DNA of 64,000 bases from Parasponia andersonii. Taxonomy: Eukaryota; Streptophyta; Magnoliopsida; Rosales; Cannabaceae. The notes under the pieces are model-generated. The model did no database searches, was not told where the DNA came from, and saw only the letters and a list, made by a program, of their open reading frames with translations. Each line of letters begins with the position of its first letter. Position 1 is the first letter of the stretch. The stretch is from assembly GCA_002914805.1 (NCBI GenBank), contig JXTB01000081.1, forward strand, positions 610,450 through 674,449, given 5' to 3'. Both the position numbers and the translations under genes were made by a program. Positions 35,820-47,099 of this stretch are shown piece by piece.

Positions 35820-36950
35820 GAATGCAGGATATGGTATTTAAGGTGCGAATCTTTCTTCAGGATAGAAGAAGATTGGGATATTGTTAGTGTAGTTGTTCAA
35901 GTTGTTTTAAAATGATCAGTAAGTTATGGTTGCTGTATTTGTGAACATTTTGCTATTTATGTCTTATATATAAATAATGTAACAACTGAAATCATGCTCC
36001 ATGTTGCAGTAAATTCGTGAATAATGGTTCCAAAAGATAGAGGAAAAATATTTCTCGCGCTCCTGACTTCGCCTTTTCTTGTTTGTCATGCTATTATTTT
36101 GTGCATAATTTGAAGTGTTTAATGTAATAAGATAAAAAGGAAGAAAAAAGAAATTAGAGGAAAAATCTATAGTACTAGCCTCTTCCCGTTTTACAATCTA
36201 CGCTAGCCAACACTTGGGACAGTAATCAGTTTATTTATGTACAAATAGAGGTAGACAATTACACAAAACATGTTTTGGTCTGAAAAGCAAGAAAATCAAA
36301 TTGAAAAGAAATTTAAACTTGAATGAGTATGTCTGTCGCATTATGTGGTTATAATCAGTCGGAGAAACCCTCCCCTCACCCCCCCCAAAAAAAAAAAAAA
36401 AACAGAAAGAAAAGAAAGATAAGGAAAAAGAAAAAGAAAGGTCTTCGTTCTGAAGATCAAGACGTTTCAGGTTAGTGGGGTCAATTAAGAAATAAAAAGT
36501 CTGATGGCCGTTCTTTGACGCCAAACAAATCTTTTCAGAAAAGGACTACACATGGAATAATAACATAATGAGGGATCTTACTTCGGAAAAGAAACTAATA
36601 AGTTATGTGATAGAAAGGTGAGGGCCCTAAGACTTATTTAATGAATTAACAGAGCCAAGATTGGGGACCCCTTTATAAAGCAGTAGGCAAACTTCTTACT
36701 CATTAGAACCAAATTCAACTAAAACTAAAAGACACTGAGGAGATGAAGCTCATTATCAGCCTCTTTAGCAAATAAATAAATATATCATGAGCAGTCACCG
36801 AAGGCCCGCTCGTCTACAATATTGACTCTCTGTCATTAACTTCTATTTCTTTGTAATAACCTATCCATGCTAAGCAGATTAGTATGTTACTACGGTTACC
36901 CCCTTTTAATTATTTTCAATATAATTTATTTTCAACTTTTGAGTAAGTTT
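35820..36950. other. LEC14B-type 3' UTR and spacer
   Basis: The 3' UTR probably covers about 35820-36030. The rest is AT-rich, with an A/G-rich tract at 36380-36450. No gene is seen. Confidence 0.5.
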
Positions 36951-39900
36951 AACATATTTGGAGACCATTACTCAACATGATAATACTTGCTTGTTGAATC
37001 TTCCGCTTAAGCAAAAAAATTAAAAACATTGTTTTGATTTGGATCCTTCTAATATTCCTGGTCCGGATGACTACACTGGAAGATTTTTCTGTGGTTGCTA
37101 GCCTATTATGGATAATGATTTTATTCTGGTAGTCCAAGAGTTTTTTCGTACCAGTACCTTAGTGTTAATTCTAATTTTATAGTCTTTATTCCTAAGATTA
37201 CAAAGGCAAATAAGATTGAGCGATTTTAGCTTATTGCTTTGGGGAATTTCTTCGTCAAGATTATCACTAAGATTCTTGCTATTAGGCTGGGACCTATTAG
37301 TTCTTGAATTATAACTCTTAGAATTAGTTTGGATTTGTGCAAGGTAGGTAGATGAGTGATTGTATTTTGGGAGCCTCTGAGTGTTTTAGTTTTTTAAGCA
37401 ATTCGGGTTTCAATGGCCATGTTGCTTTAAAGAACAATATTTGCAAGACTTTTGACTCTATTGGTTGGTCATTTGTTCTGGAGGTCCTTATATCCTTTGG
37501 TTTTTCGCCTACCTTCACTATTTGGGTCTCGACTGTCTTTAGTTCTGTCTGTATTTCAGTCCTTTTAGATAGGGCCCCTTATGGTTACTCTTCATGCTCT
37601 CGTAGGGTTAGGCAAAGTGATTCTCTTTCTCCTCTTCTTTTTTTGGCCTTGCAGAGGACTTTTTGAGTCGTTACTTAACTCATCTTTTCAGTATGAGAGC
37701 TATTGATTTTATCTCTCCACCTCATGGTAAGAGTGCTTTGACTCATTTTTTTTTTATTTTTTTTTTATGCAGATGATGTTCTTATTTTCTGTTGAACTTC
37801 ATTAAAGAACTTGAGAGCTGTTCATTCAAATTTTGAGTTGTATGGGTCTCTTTCGGGTCAGCTGCTTAATTGGGAGAAGTCTAATATCTTTTGTGGTAAG
37901 GGAATTTCTCCTACCAGAATTAGGGATTTGCTTTCTCTTTGTGATATGAAGCAAGGTGGAGAGTCGTTGCATTACTTGGGGGTTCCTTTATTTATGGGAG
38001 CTCCTCGTCAGTGGTAGTTGATTCCTAGAATAGATAGTTTATTAGCTCGATTTCATTGTTGGATGGGGTTGTCTCTCTCCTTTATTAGCAGAGTTGCTCT
38101 GGTTAGTTTTGTAATCTATGGTTCACTTCTTTATTCTTTTCAGATTTACATATGGCCTAGTTTTTTGCTAAGTAAAATGACAAAGATAATTCAAAATTTT
38201 ATTTGGTCGGGTTCTATTCTCCAAAAGAAGCTGGTCCAAGTTTCGTGAAAGAAATGTTATCGACCTAAAGAGGAGGATAGTTTAGGTCTTTGTGACTTAT
38301 CCTTGCTCAACAAGGCCCTTCTCAAAAAGTTCGCTTGGAGAGTGATGACTGTTGATTCTGATTTATTTTCTTATCTTCGAGCAAGTGTCTCTAGGAGCAA
38401 TGGAGATTTCAAATATTAGATTAAATCCTTCATTTGGCATAGGCTTCACCCTTTGTGTCAAGATCTTCGTGAAAAATCCCTTTGTTGGAAGACATTCTAA
38501 AGTCAAATTTTGGACTAATAATTGGTTAGGTTCCCCACTGTTTGACTTGGTATCTTCTTCAATATTTATTGATCCTCCATTGGAGAGTTTGATTGGAGAT
38601 TTTTAACGAATTTTGGTTGATCTCTTCCTTTTGTTTTTACAGATCGTTTTTTTGGGAATAACTGATGTTATTAAGTCAATTGTGATTTTAGATGGTTTAG
38701 ATGCTTTGTACTAGATGAGTTTTTTGGATGGTATAGTTACATGCTATGATGCTTACATTTCTTTTTCTAATTCTCCAGTTTTGCTCATGGGGAAAACATA
38801 TTTGGTCTTCCTTCATCCTTCATTCGAGGTCGGTTTACTTTGGAGGACTCTTCATGATCAGCTTCCTACTGCATCTTCTTTGATGAGGTGAGGCTTTCAA
38901 CTTCTGTCTTGCTGTTGTTTCTTTCATTCTTCAGTAAAGTACTCATCACATTTGTTTCTCGATTGCCCTTTTGTTGTGCAGCTTTGGTCGGCCCTATCCT
39001 CATTATTTCGCACTCCAATCTTTCTGGATGGCTCTGTGAAGGATCTTTGGAATAAAGCTTAACTTTGCTCGTTAAGCTCGGAACTTTGAGCTTCTTGGAA
39101 AGTTAGTTTGGTATCTATTTTTTGGATTATATAACATCTTCAAGATTTGGCAATTTTTGAAGATAAAAAGCCAGCTATATCTTCAGCATTTGTTCTCTTA
39201 TGACTTTTTATTAGAGAGGTTGAGTCTTTAGTTTCCAACTCTATTTTTAACTCTATGACCGATCTTTTAATTTTACGAGAGCTTCGGGTCAAAGATATGC
39301 CTCAAAAGGTGCCAATTATTGTTCAAGTTATATGGAGAACTCCTCCTCTGTCCTGAGTCAAGATCAACACTGATGGTTCTGCTTATAGCTCATTAGGTTC
39401 TTCTGGATGTTTAGGGGTGTTTCAGAGAGAGTTCATTAATAGATGTTTCTCTATTCTTTTAGGAATTGATTATGTTTTTGAGGCAGAATTGGCAACGGCG
39501 GTTCATACGATTGATTTTGTTTGGAAATATGGATGGAAGTGTCTCTGGTTAGAGAGTGATTCACTCTACATAGTTTCTCTTCTTTTGGCCTATTCTCTTA
39601 AAGTTTCTTTATGTTGGAGATCAGCTTGGTATAGAGCATTAGGGTATATTGCTAATATAGATTTTGTGGTCACTCATATCTATCGTGAGGGTAATCGTGT
39701 TGCTAATTCTTTAACTTCTCGTGTTCTTTTCTTTGTTTGTTCCACTTGGTGGTAGTATGCTCTATCTTTTATTTCATTTTTTGTTTACGACGATTGTATT
39801 GCGAAACTTAATTATCGGTTTCGTCGATTCTATTTCTCTTTATGTTTCTTTGTCCTGAAAGATTATGTTTATACCTCCTTCTGACTTGTTGTCTCTTCTT

Positions 39901-39976
39901 TTTCTTTCTCTTTTAATATAATTTCCCTCGTTCTGTCCATATTTGCCAACAAAAAGGAAAACATATTTGGAGACCA
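36951..39976 (+). mobile_element. 5'-truncated LINE (L1-like) with 17-bp target duplication
   Basis: The 17-bp sequence AACATATTTGGAGACCA lies at 36951-36967 and again, perfectly, at 39960-39976. These are target-site duplications bounding one insertion. Between them, in coding order on the plus strand, are a reverse transcriptase start (IPGPDD, about 37040), RT core pieces (ALKNNICKTFDSIGWSFVLE, then VRQSDSLSPLLF), the RT tail (LLNWEKSNIF, LHYLGVPLF), a zinc-knuckle-like stretch, and an RNase H domain (39360-39755, with WLESDSLYIVSLL). A T-rich 3' UTR with AATATAATTTCCC and a short A-rich tail follow. There is no endonuclease or ORF1, so the insert was 5'-truncated on arrival. Many stops and frameshifts show it is dead: the RT YADD region is split, and several TAG or TAA codons interrupt conserved blocks. 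The perfect duplication argues for only moderate age. Confidence 0.9.
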
Positions 39977-40258
39977 AAAAGAGGTGTAGGGATTCGAACT
40001 TAATATTCTTCACAATGGAGAAGTTGTGATTACTGAAGTGATGATTACTATAGTGATTACCATTAGATTATGCTTGTACGGCTAAGAATGCTTATACTCT
40101 GAAGACCTTGCTAGTGTCGTGACTAAATGCTAATGCACCAGTAATGCTAGTCAAAAGCATATACTAATAATAAAAAGTATGATTTTGACTTGCATGGCCA
40201 AATGCACTCATGATTGATTCATGGCAAAAGCGCTCGTGCAATAGGCCATTATTTTTCC

Positions 40259-40300
<42 letters not shown>

Positions 40301-41726
40301 ACCCCAAAACAACAACAACATACAACAAACCACAAATAAGTCAAACAGAAAGTGTCTTGAATTGGACCTATTTGTGCTGCCTTTGGTCTCATCCATGTGC
40401 CACAGAAAGCTTTATATTATCCAACCCCTACCTAATCTCACCCTCCTTCACATGTCCATCCATGCCTTGCATTAGAAGACACATAAAGAAAGGCAAAGAT
40501 GACTCTAGTATAGTGTTAATCCAACATTACCACATAAAACTAGAGACTAGATATATTTTAATACATTTCCTTGTACATAATAAGTGTATCAAAATATTAT
40601 TATATTGTTACCCTTTTAAGGTGGATTAAACCTACAAACAAGTACATGAATGAATGCAGTTGCTGGCTTCAATGATGATTATTTACATCCACAAATATCA
40701 AAATACCCGTGCATATAAAAAAGCCGAAAAGTAGAAGAAGACCATCATTGGAGTGGAGCTCTCCAAATGAAAAATGAAAAGAACTCTACACGAAAAAGCA
40801 TTTCAGACTTTTATGGTTGGAAGTTGGAACATTCAAGATTTCATGAGCGGTTGTGTCTTTGTGAGCCCAAGCGCAAGGTCTTACCGGTTTACCCGCCAAT
40901 ACAAGTTTTTGGCTAACCTCAGTTTTGCATACCATATTTTTATGTCTCTATGAACTCACCATATTTTGATCCATTTTTAACTTTGATACATCAAAACGTT
41001 CAAAAAATTTCACTAGTGGTTCAAGTTTTAATATTACACAATTGGTATAAAACTCCTTTATTTACAGAGCAATGCTACACTTAACACTAAATACTAATAG
41101 AGATGTGTGGTGTCAAGTATTACAACTGCACATTTAGTATTTTTCTAACAGATTAAGTGCTCATTAAGACTTGATCCATCTGAGCATTGAATTCCAACTT
41201 AAAGGCTGATAGAAATTTGAGGAGTCCAATATATTGAATCATTGCATTACTCTCTCTATTTAGTTGCTTAGTGCCCATAAACAAAATTGTTTGTAGTTCG
41301 TTTAATTAAATGTCGTACACTGCAAAACTGACATGGCCACTAAAGAACTACAAAAAAGGTGTCAAAGTTCTACAGAAGAAGTAAATGAAGAGACATCTTT
41401 TGAGCCACATGCAAAGCTAAACGGTAAAAACTTATATAGACTTCAACTATCATATTAATACCAACCATGCGTAGCATACACCATTGCCTTCCTGCCCCCC
41501 AAAAAAGATTACCATATTTAAAATTTGACATAAACTCAGTATCCACAAAATATTATTCTTCATCATCATTTACTCACAATTTCGACTAAATTAAATAATT
41601 AAATAAATGAATGTGAGAAAAGAAGCCCAAAAAGGACTAAACTTGGTTTAATGCCCATCAAAAACCCGTTCTAACTTTGAATTCCCATTATACCCCCCCC
41701 CCCGGATATAATATGAACTTCCAGAA
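39977..41726. other. Spacer with (TA)n tract
   Basis: AT-rich, with a (TA)n microsatellite at 40265-40298 and no recognisable gene. The last few hundred bases before 41727 are the likely 3' UTR of the LRR gene on the minus strand. Confidence 0.5.
40265..40298. repeat. (TA)n microsatellite
   Basis: A nearly pure TA dinucleotide run of about 34 bp. Confidence 0.95.
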
Positions 41727-42944
41727 TTACCCTTTCCACTCGTTGCACTGTGCTGTTGGCCTTGTCTTCTGTTTTCCAGCCCTCAAGGGGCAAGGAGTCT
41801 GTACGGGCGGGACCATACAGTTATACTGTAGACACAGTGAACTGCTCAAAGGAATCTCGGCCGTTGGATTAATCTCAATCCCGGTTAAGAAATTATGCTG
41901 TAAATACAGTATCTGTATGCTCGCGGCCAGTAACCGGTCCACGAAACTAGCCGGTACTTGACCCGTGAACCGGTTGTTGTTGAGGTAGAGATTCTGTACG
42001 GTGGAGAACAACGGTGAGATTTGGCCCGAAAACCTGTTGAAGCTCAGATCAACGGTCGGGATGGTGACTTGGTCCGCCGGTTCAACCGAACCGGTAAATT
42101 GGTTTCTCTGCAATTGGAGGTTGGTGATTGGAAATGTGAATATCCGACCCGGAATTGTACCCGAGAACTGGTTCAAGCTCAGGTCCAGATAGTTCAGCTG
42201 GTCGAGCCGGCTCAGGAACCGGTCTGCCGAACCGGAGAGCTTGTTCCACGCGAGCGAGAGGTACTGTAGAGAAGGAGGGAGCGAGCCGGGAGCGAGCGAA
42301 CCGGAGAGACCGTTGTGCTTCAAGTCGAGCCGGATCAGTGACTGGGACATAAACGGAGGAACCGAACCGGAGAGGTGATTGTGGCAGAGAATGAGGTTCG
42401 TCAGCTCCGGTAAGGTCCCGATCGATCGAGGGATTTCTCCGGCGAGCTGGTTGTAGCTCAGGTCGAGGGTTCTTAGGTTACGGAGGTGACCCAGAGTCGC
42501 CGGGATCCCGCCGGAGATGAAGTTCCGGCTGACGGCGAGGAACCGGAGGTTCTTCAATTGAGATACCGACTGAGGCAGGGGACCGTAGACCCGACCCGGG
42601 ACGATCGAGAACTCGGCCAAGGCAGAGAGCTTGCCGATCGCCGGGTCGACCCGGCCCGTCAAACCGGGCGAGCCGGCTCGTGGGTCGCCGAGATTGAGGG
42701 AGATGACCTTATTGGCGTCGCAGTAGACGCCGGCGAAGTTGCATGGGTCGGACGTGAAATCCCAGGAGGCGAAGAAGTTGGAGCCGGGCAAGTCGTGGAG
42801 GGCTTTCCGGATCGATTGCAGGGCCAAGAAATCAAGTGGGTCGAGAATGGCGAAGGCAATCATGTTGGATTGAATCACGCATAGGGTGAAGACGAAGCAC
42901 CATCCTCGAATAAACCCATGACCCATATTGCTCCGTTTCGCCAT
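41727..42944 (-). CDS. Secreted leucine-rich repeat protein, no kinase domain
   Basis: A single uninterrupted frame of 405 residues. It starts with a hydrophobic signal peptide (about 1-32, with a CFVFTLCVIQSNMIAFA core). An N-terminal LRR cap follows (DFLALQSIRKALHDL, then SDPCNFAGVYCD). About ten plant-type LRRs of the LxxLxLxxNxLxGxIP kind come next, for example LRTLDLSYNQLAGEIPRSIG and LNYLDLSLNQFSGTIPG. A Cys-containing cap closes the protein (LCLQYNCMVPPVQTPCPL). There is no transmembrane helix or kinase, so it should be extracellular, like the DRT100/PGIP-related LRR proteins; the closest type I recall is Arabidopsis At3g17640. The gene is intronless and markedly GC-rich against its AT-rich surroundings. 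The ligand or partner is unknown. CT/GA-rich sequence upstream (42945-43020) fits a 5' leader. Confidence 0.9.
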   Translation of the reverse strand: MAKRSNMGHGFIRGWCFVFTLCVIQSNMIAFAILDPLDFLALQSIRKALHDLPGSNFFASWDFTSDPCNFAGVYCDANKVISLNLGDPRAGSPGLTGRVDPAIGKLSALAEFSIVPGRVYGPLPQSVSQLKNLRFLAVSRNFISGGIPATLGHLRNLRTLDLSYNQLAGEIPRSIGTLPELTNLILCHNHLSGSVPPFMSQSLIRLDLKHNGLSGSLAPGSLPPSLQYLSLAWNKLSGSADRFLSRLDQLNYLDLSLNQFSGTIPGRIFTFPITNLQLQRNQFTGSVEPADQVTIPTVDLSFNRFSGQISPLFSTVQNLYLNNNRFTGQVPASFVDRLLAASIQILYLQHNFLTGIEINPTAEIPLSSSLCLQYNCMVPPVQTPCPLRAGKQKTRPTAQCNEWKG

Positions 42945-45900
42945 TAGAGAGTGAAGGATAAGGAGCTCGAGATTCAGAGCGAGTGAATGAGTGAAACGAA
43001 GAAGAAGATCTCTGGGTATTTATAGGAGAAAGAAAAAGAGGAATGGGGACAGCGAGTGACGGAGTGAGCTAGCGTTTAGGAGAGAAGAGGGTTGAGAGAA
43101 AAAAGAAAAATGCTTTTCCGTGAGAAGCAGTGGCGATTTCTCGTGGGGAATAGCGTGAAAGCTTTAATGGCGAAACTAGTAACAACAGTATCAAAATAAA
43201 AATCTCTGGTTAAGGATCTTTAGAATGAGATATATATATATATATGTATATATAGAAAAAAATGAGTAAAGGGGCTTTTGGCTTGAGAAGGAAGTAAAAT
43301 GGAGTGAAGCTTCTTGCTGTTGATTTACTTCTGAGAACTCTCAATTGCTCTGCTTTTTCATTATTTTGGCTTCTCAGAGAAGACGACGTTTGGCTACATT
43401 ACATTACAGCTCTGGAAGAAGAGAGAGAGACTCATATTTTTTTCTTTTTCTTTTTTAATTTATTTTTATTCTCTATTTTTATTTTATTTTATTTAACGTT
43501 TTTGTTTTTTTATGTTTCTTTATAGGGGTTTGGGAAATGGGGCAAACGGTTGTCCGAGCCTACGTGGGAAATGGGCTGTCAGGTTAGGAAGACAGGTCAG
43601 CAGGTGCGGGGACGGTGGTTCGGACGGGGGTCACATGACCGAGGGATTAAAATATTAGACAAAGCCAACTATCGAAGGCCAACGAAGCGAAAATGGGCTT
43701 TCTTTGGGGGTTTAGAGTGACAGGTGGTAGAACAGTAGTAAATGTCACCGGCCAATGAATTTGCCACGTAAGCAGTGAAGTGGTAAAAAGTTAAAAAGAA
43801 GAAAAAGAAGGGAAATAGGCAGATTGCACGGTGATATATATAATATTATACGTTTGGGTGACAGCTAGATGTGGGGTCCCCTACTCGTCCTTAAGCATCG
43901 TTGTCCTTCGTGGGGGCGAACCTCGATTCTTTGCTCTTTAGTCCTTTCTAAATTCTAAGGTTACAAAGAGGATAATTTGCAAAAGTTATGGTCTAGGGCA
44001 TAGACTATGCTCTATTGTTAAAATTTTTAGATAGTTCTTTCGGGGAATTAGATGGTGCATAAATTATATATTTATATATTTAGACTATCTAAAAATTTTA
44101 ACCATAGATTATGGTGCACAAACTATATATATATATATTTTCCTCAATCGAGAATATTATTTTTATTCATTGTATTTTGATATTTTATTTAAATTATATT
44201 TATATTTTTATTATTATTAATATTGACTTTTAGATTTAAAATTCATTAATTTAGAGAGGTTAATTTATTAAGATAATGTTTAAAAGATTAAAAATAAACT
44301 ATATAAAAACTATTTTGACAATAAGTTTATTAAGCTATATTAATAAATTAAATATTCTAAAATGATGGTAAGTATAAATTTATAACAAATATTAAATCGA
44401 AAAATTAATGCCGATAATAACTAAAATATAATGTATAGACTTAACAAATGTGAAAAATACCAAGTATAAAACTGAAATATTCCATTTTTTTTTTTGGTAA
44501 TAACTTATAATATTCCAATTGTTAAATGCTAATGAACCCTTAATCTTAACGAAAAGAGTAAGATAGCCCTTGAAAAACCATGTACTTTTTACACTCGTAT
44601 CGTTACTTTGTTAAATGTTCAACTATGTATAGACTATGGCCATTAACATGCAAAAATGAGCCAAATATCTAAAGGAAAAGCGCCTCGAAGTACAAAAATG
44701 AACCCATCTAGAAAGATAATACATCCTATTATTCTGAATAATTAAGCAAAAGGTCTCTGAGATATTCTTACTAAATTGTTCTATAGTATTAGACAAAGAT
44801 AATATTTACGGGGCTCTTTCCCCTTTTGACTGATAGTTGAGACCGTCAAAACAAAAAGTTAAACGACACGAGCATTCTTTAGCATATGTTGTTGAAATTC
44901 TCCAGCTCCTTCCTTTGCCTTGGTGCCAAAGGAAAGAAGGTACACATTACTCCATAACATACCCCACGTTTTTGGGTCAAACAACTTGGTAAAAAAGTTA
45001 ACTTATTTCACAATCTTCTGATGATCCCCTATAGTAGTCTGTACGATTCAAGGCTCTTTGCTGGAGTTAAGGGGGGGAAAAAAAGTTACCACAGACCAAA
45101 AATATATAAAAAAAATTAAGAGCTGAGTATGAAATTCCGTGTTCTAGGGAGTCAAAGAAACCTTCTTTTTTAGTCCACATTAGATGGAAGCTGCTTGGAC
45201 ATGCAGAACTTGTGTTCAAATTTGGTGTTTTACAAATTCATTTATGGTGAAAAAAACCAAATGGTAATTATGTCAAAAGGTCAGTGTTACATGAAAAAAA
45301 GGAAGCAAAAAGTATAAGAAACTCATGATGATAACTAAAATGAAGAATAGATCCAGAGAAGGGAAAATTAAGAAGGTATGGACTTTGGCCTATTACTAAT
45401 ACGAGCTAGACATACTCATGTATTGACAACGAACACAAACCGTGCCAAAAATATATAAGAAGGAGAAGCATACAAAATGATTCGAACCACAGGAGTATGT
45501 GGATCAGTCATGTGAATGCCAAGAACAAGGAATGTTATTTTTTTATGTTTGGTTCGAAAATAGCTCAGGGAAGCTTCATAGTGAATTAGTGATTCTATGT
45601 CAATTTCATGAAGGATCCATATACTACACATGGATCGAAAATTCATCCGAAACTTATCCAAGGTGCCTACCCTTTAACCTTATAACCCTTTTATCATTTA
45701 GTTAAAAAAAAAGAGAGTAAAATTATGAGTTCTATATTGTGGAACTATTAAATTTTTTTTTTTCAATAACATTTTATGATTTAGGTAATAGTTAGAAGCA
45801 AGCTAGCAACCTCTTCTAAAAATGGGCCACCGCAGAGTGATAATTTTTCGTTGGGATGGGTCAGAATTCACCAACTCCAACAACCAAAACAAAATACCCA

Positions 45901-47099
45901 CTTCATGGTTTAGGATGTGGTACCGATGGCTTTGATCTTGTGTTCTATTGTGGAGTGGCATTTTCTTTGGATGGCAAATCTTCTTCTTCTATAACCAGCA
46001 CATGCATATTTATGTAACTCTGTTTTTCTTCTTTAACTAAGCATATGCACATTTATGTAACTCAAGTGAGATGTCATTTTCATCCAGCTACACATCCTTT
46101 TGTTACAAATCAACCTCCTGCTTTGTAGTCCTTTCTTGTAGTTATCTACCTTTGCATATGAAAAATGCTAAAGAGTTATAAGCTTTCTGTCTACTTACCC
46201 AAATGTCATGACAATGAAATATGAATTTGTTGTAAATTTCACTTTGTTATTCAGATCAAATATCGATTTATCAGAACACAACAACTCAAGAAATATTGCC
46301 CTATGTATCCCATAAAGGTAAAGTCAACAGTCATTGGTCAACAAATCATGAGCAAAGCAATGAATCTCACTCCCTTCGGCTGAAAGGAGAAGAATTAGCT
46401 GTCTCAATAAGACTATTTCTTCTGTGATCAATGATAAAAGCTTCTATCTATGTGTTGATGATTATATATAGTGTTGCACCCCAGGGCTGAAGTTTACTTC
46501 AAGCGAAAGGTTGAGTAATTTGGTCACCATTTAAGTATATATTAGTGCTTTTAACTTTGGATCACTCGATGAATTTGGGTTACTGTGACTTGATTTGTTG
46601 TATAATGTTAATAGGCTCCATATTCCAAGTGGTCCCACCATTTATTCACTGTGACTTTTGTGAAAGAATGCACATAAAAAGATTTGGAGTGATTATCATA
46701 ATAATATACAATGAAAAAAGGCAATTGATCATCATCTCCCATAAATGAAAAACACAAGAAAATTCTATTACATGCAAGAGCCACACTGCTTTGATGTTTA
46801 AGAATAAAGAAGCACCCAACTTCAGCCATATCCATACCACGATTCTATATATGTGATCACTTATAGACTACAAAACTACTAGTGATTCTAGAGGCTCTAG
46901 CAGAAGAGGTAAAACTGATTAATTTAGGCTAAAACTAGTCTCTCAAACAAGGTCTTAGACAAAAGTCCTGGTTTCTGTATAAGAAAGAAAGATGCATTTC
47001 AAAAACTAAATGACTGGTGCAAGAGTTCTCTGCTGTATCACTTAAATGAGTGTTTTCTGACATTTTCTGGAGCAGGAAAGTTACACCAATAGTATTTGT
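42945..47099. other. LRR gene promoter and AT-rich spacer
   Basis: The first few hundred bases upstream of the LRR start hold its promoter; a (TA)n tract lies at 43231-43252. The stretch 43540-43940 is unusually GC-rich for a spacer but shows no frame or family. A 19-bp inverted repeat lies at 44017-44102. The rest is AT-rich and shows no gene. Sequence just below 47100 should be the AHP 3' UTR. Confidence 0.5.
44017..44102. repeat. 19-bp perfect inverted repeat (hairpin or MITE core)
   Basis: GTTAAAATTTTTAGATAGT at 44017-44035 is the exact reverse complement of 44084-44102, with a 48-bp AT-rich loop. Around it, ATAGACTATG (43999 onwards) and CATAGATTATGG (44103 onwards) loosely echo each other. 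Confidence 0.75.

Noticed and set aside
42021-42884. Several plus-strand frames opposite the LRR gene
   Set aside because: Antisense shadows of a GC-rich gene; none has domain features, while the minus frame is a full LRR protein.
44909-44940. miR399-like sequence TGCCAAAGGA in a small palindrome
   Set aside because: Only about the first 10 bases match miR399, and the hairpin loop is far too short for a plant microRNA precursor.
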